Positions 9,031 to 20,808 of a stretch of DNA of 64,000 nucleotides are shown here, piece by piece. A program made the position numbers and the translations under genes. How positions within the stretch are numbered: position 1 is the first letter of the stretch; each line of letters opens with the position of its first letter. The notes beneath the pieces were generated by a model. It worked only from the letters and a program-made list of their open reading frames with translations, did no database searches and was not told the DNA's origin. Source of the stretch: Physcomitrium patens (taxonomy: Eukaryota; Streptophyta; Bryopsida; Funariales; Funariaceae); NCBI RefSeq assembly GCF_000002425.4, contig NC_037259.1, positions 822,671 to 886,670 of the forward strand, in the 5' to 3' direction.

Positions 9031-11820
9031 GATTTCTTCTATTATGTTTGTCACACACTTTAGCGGTGTAGCTATATCTATACTATATGTTTGAGCAAGC
9101 CACTTTAACATTGATTGAGCTTTATATTTATCAATAATATCTACTATCTTATGCTTTTTTACAAATCATCTTAAAAAACATATTTTGTGACTGTGTATAG
9201 CTATAATTTATATTTATATTTTAAAAAAATAATGATAATAATAATAAATAAATAAATAAATTATAATAAAATCATCATCTTATGGCTATTTTTATATTAC
9301 ATAATGAATTTACTTGTTAATTTGTTAAATAAACGTCAAGTGATTATTTCCAATGTTATGATAAAGTGTATTAAATTTTAGATCCAGAGTGATATTTGTG
9401 CTTTCTTAGTCATTCTATGTATCTATTATGGTATAGTACCATATAAAACTTGAATGTCTGCATGATCATTTATTTAGAACATTAAATTTCTTCTTAATAA
9501 GTTCAAAATTTCAATTAAAAAGTTGTTATTCCTGTTTGTTAATTATTCTGATTTCAAAATCATGTAAGAATATTTTATGAATCACTCTATTTGAATGGTG
9601 TTTGTTTATTCTCTTACTTTCATTCAAATAAGACCCATATAAGACATAACTTAATCCAATGCATTATTTGACAAATCACTCTTATATGCCATCTTCTGCA
9701 TTCATGTGCCATATATATCTAAGACATATATACATTTTATCTTTAAATTTGTGGAATTACATTCTAGATATTATATAATGAATTTTTATTTTAGAATTCA
9801 AAAAATAGAAAAAATAAAATTAATCATGGTTTATATACATGAAATATAAAATTTAGAAATTGAGCGTTGTAATAATTTTTACAAACCTATTTTCTGCTTT
9901 TTGATTTTTGGTTTTTTATTTTTTATTTTTTTCAATAAATAAATTATGCTTCGACTCAGTTACAACATTATAATAAATCTATATTTGTTTCACATTTCTA
10001 TTAGGAAAAAATATATATATATATTCTTTAAGCAGTCTATTTCTACCACCATACATCCAAAATAGTTCAAACTAGTTGGATTTGCTCTAATTTTAAAAAA
10101 TTGAGTTTCTTGCATTGTTCAAATTCAATTATCCACGTGTACATTATATTCTTTTTTACAGCATATTCAGTTATTTTATGCATTGTATAAGAAAAAATAT
10201 TGAATTCAACATATTCTAATGTGATCTTTATTATTAATCAGGTTTTTGCATGATGATTAAAACTAATAAATTAATAACTAAAAATTAATCAAGATATTTA
10301 GAAAATGAATGACTGAATGTATACTAGTGAAATAAAATCGAAATTAAAAATAAATGTCAACATACATTAAAAAAATGATGTCCATATTTTGAATTAGTGT
10401 TATTTATTTATATTTATGTATATATATATATATATATATATATTCATTAATAAAATCATTATTACTGCAATGTTATACAAAATATGTGATTAGAACCACA
10501 TCACATCAAAAAGTGAGTATGTATAATAATAATTAGATTTTAATAAGTCAAGGTCTGAAATATGTTTTTGAACATGATTATCACTTTAGTATAACTATTA
10601 TCTATAGCAAAAGAATAATTTTTCTGTAGACAAAGCAAATATTTCATTTTTTTTTTAAAGTTTTTTAACAACCAAAAGAAGATATAATGACTAAATTTTG
10701 AGAAAAACTAAATGTGATTTGTGGTTTACTTTCTCCTTCAAAGACACATTTGATGAGAACAAATTTTATTGTGATATGGTTTCTCCCAAACAATCTGTAA
10801 AATCAAAATGTGCTTGTGATTTTTGGCATCCATCACAATTCATGTTGCATCAATACTATTTGAATGTTATATCATGTTATATTGTACTTTATTAGTCATG
10901 ACCAAAAACCATGTTATATTGTACTTTATTAATTTCAGAGAAATAATCCAACTCAATTTTACAATACATTAAAGTAATTTGTGTACATCTCATAACATTA
11001 AAAAAAATCATATATATACACACACAACAACAACAACAACAACAACAACAAGTTACATATCAAACACTGCAAACCAAAATTGAAACAGCATAATTCTAAC
11101 ATTTTAAAATTCACATAAAATCACGCTTTGCGAGCATACTACAAAACAATAAATACACGACAACTTTTCATTTCTATATTTCTGGAAAAGCTGAAACCAA
11201 TTCACAGCCAAAAATGAATTAAAGCTTTGCAAAGTTACCAAAATAATTTTGCTGAAATCATGTTCTGGTGACAGTACAGAACGAATGATTTTAACCATAC
11301 AAATGTACATGCACTTCAGTGTTAAAAAACCAACATAAAGACCCACAACTATTCAACTTGTGGCCATAATGAAGAGAGCTTTAAAATTAGTACCACACGA
11401 ATAACTCATCTCAAGTGACAGTTTTACTAAAATGAGTTAGAGCCCAAAGTTGTCCTCTTCCCTCTTATTCTCTTTCCCTTCCCTCAAGTAAGTGTACCCA
11501 GGAATCTAGCAATAACTAACAACATATTGTGGGGTATTTCAACATAAGAAACAGAGGAATACCATATACGTATCTCTTAACTAAAATTTACACCCTAATA
11601 CTTTATTTATATATATATATATATATAGAGAGAGTTAGATATTTATCGTATAAAACATAGAGACAAAGAAGCCTTCTCATTGACCAAAATCAAACAGATT
11701 GTTAACCAGAAAAAAGCCGTGCACAACCTGCAGAAAGACCTCTAGTTTATTATCTATAAACAACTTTTCTATGACCAATGTTAAACGTTTCTGCCAATAC
11801 ATGTAAATATATCTATTCAC
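9031..11820. other. AT-rich intergenic stretch without recognisable genes
   Basis: No convincing gene on either strand. It may hold the lost 3' end and LTR of element A, which I could not delimit. It contains (TA)n at about 10420-10442, a (CAA)n tract at 11026-11051 preceded by short (CA)n, and a (TA)n-(GA)n tract at about 11608-11634. Short open frames (for example 10698-10895, 11104-11346) have AT-rich composition and no motif. Confidence 0.6.
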
Positions 11821-11826
11821 ATACTT

Positions 11827-11990
11827 GAGAAGGATTGGGAACGTAGGGAACTATAGGGAACGTTGGCGAACATTGCTCCCCTGGTGGAATATACCCAGAG
11901 AAGGACGAAGAGCACGGTCGCAATGATACCAGGGCCTACATCCGGGGTCAAGTCAGAGCTCAGTCATCCATTGAACGAATACTGTAATTC
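11827..11990 (-). pseudogene. Probable decayed DUF3339-type small membrane protein gene
   Basis: Minus-strand frame reading DVGPGIIATVLFVLLWVYS at about 11890-11946. The small plant DUF3339 proteins (about 70 aa) begin with an Asp-Trp-Gly-Pro segment and a first membrane helix of the type V-I-A-x-V-L-F-V-L-L, followed by a P-G-L-L-F-Q motif. Here the Trp is Val and no ATG precedes it. A small deletion appears to shift the frame just after the helix (the next frame gives SLGIFHQ), and the second helix is missing. I read it as a truncated, frameshifted copy inside a GC-rich island (11830-12260). An alternative is chance similarity of a short hydrophobic segment. Confidence 0.35.
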
Positions 11991-12260
11991 ATTCATCCAG
12001 AGTCCACCCTGGACTGCACCTGGCTGGACTGGACGGGCCCGGCGACTTTGTCTGCGAGGACCCGTTCTCACACCAACCGAACCTGGCAGGACGACGCGGC
12101 CTCATTATAATTGCCCATCCCTCGACCATCCGCGTTCTCTTCGATTGAGGTCCGTGACAGACTGTTCCAGCATCTGGGTATCTACCTTCTCTGACATGGC
12201 AGGACCGTGCTTGGTTGGCCGTATTCTTCTTCAGCCCCGGTGACCGTCCGGTCATACCCC
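11991..12260. other. GC-rich island flanking the probable pseudogene
   Basis: Composition jumps from very AT-rich to GC-rich for about 400 bp and falls back sharply at 12260. Both strands are open for 80-120 codons, as expected of GC-rich DNA, and neither frame shows a motif. If the minus-strand pseudogene call is right, this part is its old leader and promoter. Confidence 0.4.
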
Positions 12261-13281
12261 GTTAAGTAACTGAATTAGGGCTTATGTATATTTGTTTATT
12301 CACTTATTTGTTTATTTATACTTATTTTGTGTAGAATCCATGTTGCGTCATTAATAGAATCAATCTTTGTAAATGGGAACATATTCACCTTGAAATCTCG
12401 TAAACCAAACCATCAGATAAATAGTTTACTTTTTTTTCAATTTACTTGAATCTCTATGTGCATTTTTATTTAGTTGGTTTTTTATTTCTTTATTTCTTTA
12501 TTCCTTTATTTTTTTTATTCCTCAATTTTAAACCAGAAAATAAATCCAATAGATAATCTTTTCATGTGTTTCTTCACATGAATAAATAATGTTGATATAA
12601 AGCAAACTTTGAATCTTTTAATAGCATAAATGATATTTTTAGAATGGTATGTTTTACCATTTAGTTAAAGTTTGTACTCAAAGTATGTGTTGCAAGATGG
12701 GTACACCCCAGTTTTGTCAAAAATAAATAAAGAAAAAAAATTATGTTTCAAAAAAATGATAGTATGTGAAGTGATTATTTCTGAATAATGCTCAAAGAAA
12801 TGTTGGTATAAAATCAATAGAAGGTCTAAAGTTGTTTTCAATACCTTGGTATGAATGACAATACAATACAACAATGCACATGGCAACATCCATTACAATT
12901 TCCTTTTTGAGAAATTGACATGTTTGAAAGTATATCCACAACAACAACAAAATGTAAACAAAATAAACAAACAAACAGTATTCATAATTAAAACACACCA
13001 CAAGTAGGCATGTTTGTGTGATTGTCTAGTACACAAGCATAGACACCCTCACCTCAAAGTACAAATTCACACACACACAATCCAATGTACTAGAATTCAA
13101 TTTTCTAGCAGTTCGACAAACCAGCCGAAGTTTTCACCACAAACCCAGTGCCCAATAAAAATAATAATAAAAAAAATCACACATTTCAATAAACTCACAT
13201 TCAAAGTCATGTTTAAAGCCAGTTACTCATTCATTAAAGACCATGTTTCTCATATATTTTCAAACACACATACTTACACAC

Positions 13282-13334
<53 letters not shown>

Positions 13335-13433
13335 CACATACATATATCAATATGAGATTCTAGAATGTTTGCATTCTGAATCGGATAACTCAAAAGTATA
13401 TATATATATAAATATATAAACACACCCTGAATG
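12261..13433. other. AT-rich intergenic stretch with a compound microsatellite
   Basis: No gene seen. It holds a (TC)n tract at 13285-13317 directly followed by (TA)n to 13334, plus a short (TA)n near 13399-13415. Confidence 0.6.
13285..13334. repeat. (TC)n-(TA)n compound microsatellite
   Basis: Uninterrupted TC repeat to 13317 followed directly by TA repeat to 13334. Confidence 0.95.
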
Positions 13434-14290
13434 TTATCTCTGTGGAAACGCCATGAATCCTATCTGAGCTGTTGATTCCCATTCGCATGGCAAGTGCAAA
13501 TTTAGAGGTTTTGGAGAAGTGAAAAAAACAGGCTCAGAAATGGGGGCAGACAAATAGATACGTAGATAGATGGGATGAGGTTTTACGGAACTATTTGCGC
13601 AGAACCAAGCGCAGCAAAGTAGAATAGCCTCTAGCAGGGGGGCGAGGACGGTTGTGATGGACAGAGAGTGAGAGCCATGGTTGCTGCACAATCAATGCAT
13701 TAGGACCGCAAGCGGGGCTTCTTTTTCGACTCCCCCACCTCCGTTCAACAATGCACCAGCGTGATGGGCCGCGCGAGCCAGCAAATGCCGAAGCATGGCA
13801 AGGGATGATGCCTTACTAATCACGGTCCTCAAAAGTGAAACCTGAGCGGAGGGAAAAGTCGCTTAAAAACAGCTGTGGGCCCACACCATTTTCACCACGT
13901 TGCATCAACTCCGGATCTACCATCGTAAAGAAGCAGGACTGGTAGCCGAACAGACAGACAACGCTGCTGTTGCTATTGTTGTTCATCAGTGGAAGCGGAT
14001 GAGATCCAACTGGAGGTTTTGCATCTGACCCGGCGAGGAAGGTGAAACCAGTGTTGTTGAGGGGGCAAAAGCTGCAGCTCGACTTCCGAAGTAGTCGCGA
14101 GGGTGACGATAAGGGGAGAGGTGCAAAAGGGAGAACATCCGCGCCTTCATAATGCAATCTGGGACAGGCCTCAGTTGCATCGTAGGCTCCAGGTCTGCTA
14201 CTCTTCCAGTTGACTAGTCCGATCAGATTTGCGATCGTTGGATCAGGAGCCAGGACCTCACTTCGCCGAGGTGAGCTCCTGGAATTTCGA
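13434..14290. other. GC-rich upstream region of the PMT gene, no coding gene recognised
   Basis: GC-rich DNA in front of the methyltransferase gene. Minus-strand frames (13434-13691, 13816-14157) are open but show no recognisable motif. It most likely contains the promoter and perhaps a divergent non-coding transcript. An imperfect hairpin (CCAGGA paired with TCCTGG, inner arm ACCTC with GAGGT) lies at 14250-14282. Confidence 0.4.
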
Positions 14291-15413
14291 ATCTCATAAA
14301 CCTGTTGATATCTGACCCTCCCCTCCCCTCTTTAACTTCCGTACTCGTCTCCGACCGACGCAAGCTTCGCTGGCTCCAGGTTGGAGCAAAGCCTCGGCAC
14401 GAGAGTTTCCTTTCCTCAGGCTCGTCCAGGAGGTTCTCCTCAGGTGGGTTGCGACGTCCCCCCCGCCTACTGCTTGCTCCTCCTCTGTTGTTCTAAATGT
14501 ATTCCTCTCTCGGCCGTTTTCGCAAGTTTATCTCCTTTTAGGTGCTTTACCGGCAATTTTATCTTCCATTCTGCTGGAGATCTCGAGTCCCCGGACACGG
14601 GATCTAATTTTTCGGCGAACAGGTCTGCGTCGTTCCTAGATGTGGGTTTCATTATTAGGGAGTCCTCGTGTGTTTAGCGGCGGTGTAATGATCGACGATC
14701 ATGTTGGGGAGGGCAGCGTCTCGGCACTGGCGGCTCTGTCTGTAATCCTGAGCTCAAGCCCCCCTGGCGAGTGTGTCGTAGTTAGCCGCATTCATTTTTG
14801 CTCTCCGCCTCTTGTGGAGAGGAACTTCTCCGCCTGAAAACTCGACAGACGAGTTCAGATCGAAAGCAGGGTGCCTGGTTGTTGTGGGTATGGACTGATG
14901 GTGACTTCTGATGAGTGAAATGCTTACCTGCAGCGTTTTACGGTGTCGTGGGTTCGGATGATCTAGAGCACTTCGCCGCTGCGTTTTCTTTCTCTCGGGT
15001 TTAAGTGTGTTTTTTTGCTTCTCTTCCCTTCACGCATGTTTCTTCTCAATGTGTACTCAGACAGCGCGCTATTCCCTTTCTGATCGGCTCGGATAATACA
15101 TCGTCGGGCCCATTTCATCGGACAACCAACTATAAGGCCTTGTGGACTTTCCTTTTGTAAAGGATGATACTGACTTTCTTAACTCCAATGGGTGTTTTTC
15201 TGAGTGAATGAATCATGACTGGATTTGTTGAACCTGACCGGTGACAGCGCCGACGATCTCCCATGTCACGCAGGACTTCCAAACTACTCTTTTTAATTCT
15301 GTCACGAAACTTGGCATGTGCTGAAGGATAACTCAATTGTGGATCGTTGCCTCGATTCAGGTCCCCTGAGAAGCGAATACCTTTGAGCCGTCGACGAGAT
15401 TTTGTTCTCCACG
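14291..15413 (+). other. Probable 5' leader of the PMT gene
   Basis: GC-rich sequence running up to the PMT start codon. It probably holds the transcription start and an untranslated exon with an intron: a good 3' splice signal (CGATTCAG, ending 15359) lies 54 bases before the ATG. Short upstream frames are present but none has a recognisable product. The 5' end cannot be set from sequence alone. Confidence 0.4.
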
Positions 15414-17441
15414 ATGAAGGAGAATACGAAAGGGCCTAGCCAGTTCGGCTTAGGCAAGAACATGGGACCCATGATTCTTGCTATGGTGGCGCTTTGCGGT
15501 GTCTCGTTTTACCTCGGAGGGGCCTACTATGCCATTCCAGAGAACTCGGATGGATCTTCTGTTATGGACAGATCGGGGTGCATCCCTTTGCAAAAGGTTG
15601 AGGCGTTCCCCGTGTGCAACATCACTACCCAAGACATGACTCCTTGCCAGGATCCTAAGGTAAGTGCTGTAACTCGACCTCAATGTTCGTTGTCCCCTCG
15701 TCTGGACGCCATAGCTGTGGTCCATTTCAGATACAATTTCTTCTTCTAATCCTTTTGCCGTTGATCGCAGAGGTGGAATAGGTACAAGAAGCAGAGGTTG
15801 GCCTTCAGGGAGCGCCATTGTCCTCCTCGCGCCGAACGATTACAGTGCCTCATTCCTCCTCCACCTGGATACAAAACGCCCATCCCCTGGCCCAAGAGCA
15901 AGGATGAATGCTGGTACAAGTAAGTTCGACGCGGCCGTTACTGATGCCTTCGAAGTGCTAATAAACCATTCATCAAATCTGCAACTAGTCCGATATGAGC
16001 ACTATTGACGGTTCCTGATGAGTCTGTCGGTGGGGTTGATAATTGCAGAAATGTACCCTATGAATGGATCAACAGCGTCAAGGCCAACCAGAACTGGTTG
16101 AAGAAGACCGGTGAGAAGTTTATTTTCCCTGGTGGTGGTACAATGTTTCCCAACGGAGTCACGGAGTACGTCGATCGTATGGCAGAGTTGATTCCAGGGG
16201 TAAAGGATGGAAGCGTGCGAACCGCCTTGGACACTGGTTGTGGTGTTGCCAGTTGGGGAGGAGATCTGTTGAGCAGAGACATCCTGACGATGTCTTTGGC
16301 CCCTCGAGATAATCACGAGGCCCAGGTTCAGTTCGCGCTGGAGAGGGGTATTCCGGCGATGTTGGGCATCATTTCCACGCAGCGCATGCCCTATCCCTCC
16401 AACTCGTTCGACATGGCCCACTGCTCGCGATGCTTGATTCCTTGGATCGAGTTCGGTGGAGTGTATTTGTTGGAGGTGGACCGCGTGTTGCGTCCGGGAG
16501 GTTTCTGGGTGCTGTCAGGGCCCCCGGTCAACTACCAGGAGCACTGGAAGGGATGGGAAACCACCGAGGAAGCCGAGAAGACGCTGTTGGACAAGATCGA
16601 GACTCTGCTTGGCAACATGTGCTACAAGAAGTACGCAATGAAAGGTGATCTGGCGGTGTGGCAGAAGCCGATGGACAATTCGTGCTACGAGGACAGGGAG
16701 GACGATGTCTACCCTCCTTTGTGTGACGACGCCATTGAGCCCGACGCGTCGTGGTACGTGCCCATGAGGCCCTGCATTGTGCCCCAGAACGCAGGAATGA
16801 AAGCCCTTGCCGTGGGCAAGACGCCCAAGTGGCCTGAGAGGCTAAGCACCGCACCGGAGAGGCTGAGAACCATCCACGGATCCAGCACCGGGAAATTCAA
16901 CGAGGACACCAAAGTGTGGAAAGAGAGAGTGAAACACTACAAGCGCATCGTACCCGAGTTCAGCAAGGGCGTGATCCGAAACGTGATGGACGCGTACACC
17001 GTCTACGGAGGCTTCGCCGCAGCTCTAATTGACGATCCAGTGTGGGTGATGAACGTGAACTCGCCCTACGCGCCAAACACTCTCGGCGTGGTATACGATC
17101 GGGGTCTGATCGGAACTTACAACGATTGGTGCGAGGCGTTCTCAACATACCCCCGCACCTACGATCTCCTGCATGTGGCAGGGCTTTTCACCGCCGAGGG
17201 CCACAGGTGCGAAATGAAAGACGTCATGTTGGAGTTCGACAGGATTCTAAGACCCGGCGCCCTGACGATCTTCAGGGACGGCCATGCGTATCTGGAGCAG
17301 GCTGACTTATTGGGCAAGGCGATGCGGTGGGAGTGCACCCGCTTCGACACCGAGGTGGGTCCTCAGGACAGCGATGGCTTGTTGATCTGCAGGAAGTCCT
17401 TCTGGCAAGCGAAGTCGGCCAGCAACGGCGATGAAGAGTAA
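15414..17441 (+). CDS. Probable pectin methyltransferase (PMT, DUF248 family)
   Basis: Putative S-adenosylmethionine-dependent methyltransferase of the plant PMT/QUASIMODO2-like family, whose members sit in the Golgi and are thought to methyl-esterify pectin. Exons: 15414-15659, 15771-15919, 16049-17441, all GT-AG, giving 595 aa, close to the usual ~600. A short cytosolic N-terminus leads into a signal-anchor helix (about residues 19-40), as in a type II membrane protein. The AdoMet motif [12 protein letters not shown] is at 191-202 and CSRCLIPW at 257-264. The second half carries the family block [17 protein letters not shown] and ends in CRKSFW plus a short tail. The ATG at 15414 gives the family-typical N-terminus. 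Nothing appears broken. The family is certain; the exact acceptor polysaccharide is not. Confidence 0.95.
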
Positions 17442-17960
17442 AGCAACGAGCTCTCTCACAATCTGAGAATGGGTCTGAGTGCTCTCATTTCGTGGCCGGG
17501 CGTCGTTCTGTCGCCCTGCTGGAGGCCTAGAGATCGATAACAAAAGAAACACATCAGTCTGGAAGCAGTTGTCGGTGCCACAGAACGGGGAGTTTTGTCG
17601 TAATTTCTGCGAGTATATCGCTCACCATCGATCAGAGATTTGTCCCGAGAGAGATTCAAAGCAGTGATCCCGCATGAAATATCAACATTGGAAAGACTAA
17701 GATAGAGGGCTGGCACTGTGGCCCCCATCGGATCAGGCCCGGAGCTTCGCCTCACGAGTTCGATTCAAGGGTTTTTTAGATTTTCTTAAATGCATTTTCT
17801 CAGATGTTGCTGCAGCTTCATTGATTTTACACATATTTGTAGGAAGTTGGATAGTTTTGCTCAAGAAAACAAATCCCGTGTGGGTCTTTCTGAAACAGCT
17901 TCCTATTCTAATTTAATTGTTTTTAAGGAAGCAGTAGTGTGGCATCTGAGAAAATAAAGT
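17442..17960 (+). other. 3' untranslated region of the PMT gene with poly(A) signal
   Basis: Composition stays gene-like for about 300 bases after the stop and then becomes AT-rich. An AATAAA hexamer lies at 17953-17958 and a second at about 18022-18027. Either could direct 3' end formation. Confidence 0.45.
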
Positions 17961-20230
17961 CGCTAAATCATTATGAGGGACTTACTTATGATCGTGCCAT
18001 AATCAGCTTACTATGGAAATGAAATAAAGAACAGCATTTAATTTTGCTGTCTGTAATATTCATATAATTTTTACAACAGTTATGTGGTACTTCTTTGCGT
18101 TATATTGGACTTGTTCTACTTGAAACTCCAAGCAATAAGGATTTTAGAACACACTGATGAAAGTACTATTGTAAAGATGCGTTCTTTCTTCATTTGTCAA
18201 ATTAACTTCTTTAAAACTAAAACTAAATATAAAACAAAAAACTTGAAGTTTGTATTTCCACATACTTGTGAGTTGAATGATTCGTTGTGGTTGAAAAAGA
18301 ATGTTGAACTAATTATTCGGAAGCTTTTGAATCAATCAGTAATGAATTGGTTTAGAAGCACTTAAATCAAATCACCAAAAGGTGTTAATAATTGACTCTG
18401 GAGATAACCAAGTTTATAATTTACAATGCTAAAGTAGTTGATTATTATGGATGGTTACAAACCATTGATCAAATGATTTATTATTAAAATCTATGCTGTG
18501 GTGATATTATGGATGTACTATATGTGAAAGCAAATGCATAGGATCCATGTAATACCATTCTCATTACACATGAATCAAAATGCAAATTGTATGCTCCTAA
18601 TATAAATAAATAAATTTCAGAAAAATTAGCCGAACAACTTCAAGATTATTATTGTTATTATTACTATATTTATCATTTGTGATATTTAAACATATCCATA
18701 CTTATATTGGGTTAACACTGTATTCAATACTTGCACAAATTACATCAAGATAATTGTTCTAACATTTTTAATTTTAATTATAATTTTTATGAATTGAAGT
18801 CATAATTTTTATTTATTTTTACTTTATATTGTTTACATTTAGTTGGTATTATATTTTAAATTTGATAGTGGAAAAAAATTAAAATGACAAGCATGGAAGT
18901 ATCTATATTATAAAAAACCTTAAACAAAATAAGATGAATGAGTGGTTCATTTTGTTACAATTTACTGTACAGGCAGAAATACAAAGCCCTAAAATTCTTT
19001 GGTTTCAAATTTCCTTTTGGTTGTTGGATAAGACTTGTTTTTACTTTGAAAATAATTTTACAAAAACAGGTAATAATTTATTAAAACTTTACAATATCTG
19101 TAATAACCAATAGAAATGAAACATTCAATTTGAAACAGATTTTGTAATGAGAGAAGCAAAAAAGAAAATTCTTAAAATAAACAGTAATTGAAAATAATCA
19201 AAACATTCTTGTTTGAGCCTGTGGTTCACAAGCTCTTTTTCATTGTTATTGCCGTGATCATATTTTACAATTCTTGTTCATTTACTAAAGAGCTTCTTCA
19301 CTTCATTTTATTCTTAATGTGTTTTGAAATTGACAACACATTCTACAAACAATTACACACAATTGGATTGACATAGTTTCCAAATTTTGTTAGACTGCAA
19401 AAGAATTTGCATCAACTTATTACCAAACCTAGTGTTACTTTTGAAGCCCTTTCTTTTCATTGATTTATTATCCAAATAATTACACAAAAAATTCAAAACA
19501 AATGTATTCACATAAGAGTTTGCCAAGATATGGAAAACTAATAATTTTTAGCTCATGCAACATTTAAGATTGAGTTGTATGTATGGATACAATGGCATGA
19601 GACCACCATGTTTCTCCACTATATTACAGTTTTTGTGGCCACTTTTACTTGCACTATATCAAAACACAAGAAATCTGTTATTATTGTATTTGTTCAAGAT
19701 TGGTGGTTTCTTTCTTCAATAAATCTTAGCAAATAACATTCTTTTTTGTAGAAGCTTTCTAATAGGATGTGTATACATATTTTTTTATCAACACATTTTT
19801 TAGAAAGTATATTTATATCCTCTATTGTCACTTGTTAACGTACATAGTACACAACAATTTTAGTAAAAATATGCATGCACAACAACACTCTCATACCATG
19901 TGGGGTAAGCTAAGTTAAACTACAACACAAGAAATATATTTAGAGAGCACAATGGTTGTATATCAAGTAAGCAAAAATGGTAACAATCCGATGCAGTTCA
20001 TCACAAAAAACATGAAAGAAATATACAGGCTTAGAACGCAACATTCCAGTACAAAGAGAGCTAGTTTGTGATTTCTCCGCCACTTGTAGCAGTTGGGTAC
20101 ACCTCCCTTTGATTCTAGAAGTAAACGAAAGCAACAACATGGGGATGATGGAGTGGTGATAGACAGATTAATGAGTATACACAAGTGTATTTTTTCGGAG
20201 CAGAAACCAAGACGCAAAGGCGTGGTTTTT
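17961..20230. other. AT-rich intergenic stretch
   Basis: No gene, RNA gene or element recognised. Short frames at 18084-18365 and 19188-19376 have no motif and AT-rich codons. Confidence 0.6.
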
Positions 20231-20239
20231 TTATGTTTT

Positions 20240-20808
20240 TTTTTGTTTTTCTCCTCATCACCTCTGTGGCCGCTGGAGGATGCTCACTTCTGACAATAAA
20301 ATGGCTTTTTGAGGTGTGCGTCGTTGCTTGTTGACTCCCCCTCCCCGTCTTGCAGAGCTCGTAGGCCACTCAATCAGTCCAAGCATTGGACTTCTAGATA
20401 ACGCCAATCACCACTAAAAATCTGACATGATTTTGTTGCACTTTCATCGCTTTGTCGGTCGCATTTTCCACTTTCTTTTACAACATTGACAATTTTTTGT
20501 TTTATTGTTTCTGCCTTCGGAGGTTACATCGTCTTCTCGCCACCAAGCTCACTGCCTATAGATTCAAGCGCTGGTGAGTTGGCATTTGGTTTATGCGTGC
20601 AGGTTCGGGTGAGCATTTGTCGAGCTCGGAGAGTTTTGTAGCCAGACTGTGTGGGTCATAGTGGGTGGGAGCTGGTGGCTGGTTTCAGTTGCCTCAATTC
20701 GACGTGATTCTGTGGGTTTCAACCTGTTGCAGACGGATACGTTGCGGGGTTTTTCTCGCAGAGTTTGAGTGAGAGATTCAACACCTGAGACGTCGCAGTG
20801 AGGATAAG
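20240..20808 (+). other. Promoter and 5' leader region of the Dabb gene
   Basis: GC content rises from about 20240 and stays up to the ATG at 20809. Frames on both strands are open but unrecognised. Probably promoter and untranslated leader. Confidence 0.4.

Noticed and set aside
13816..14157. 113-codon minus strand frame upstream of PMT
   Set aside because: No motif or splice-consistent neighbours; composition explains it.
16002..17350. Several antisense and out-of-frame open stretches across the PMT last exon
   Set aside because: Shadow frames of GC-rich coding DNA; the + frame has full family similarity.
17740..17775. tRNA-like GTTCGATTC sequence after PMT
   Set aside because: No matching acceptor stem or anticodon arm around it; no tRNA gene was recognised anywhere in the window.
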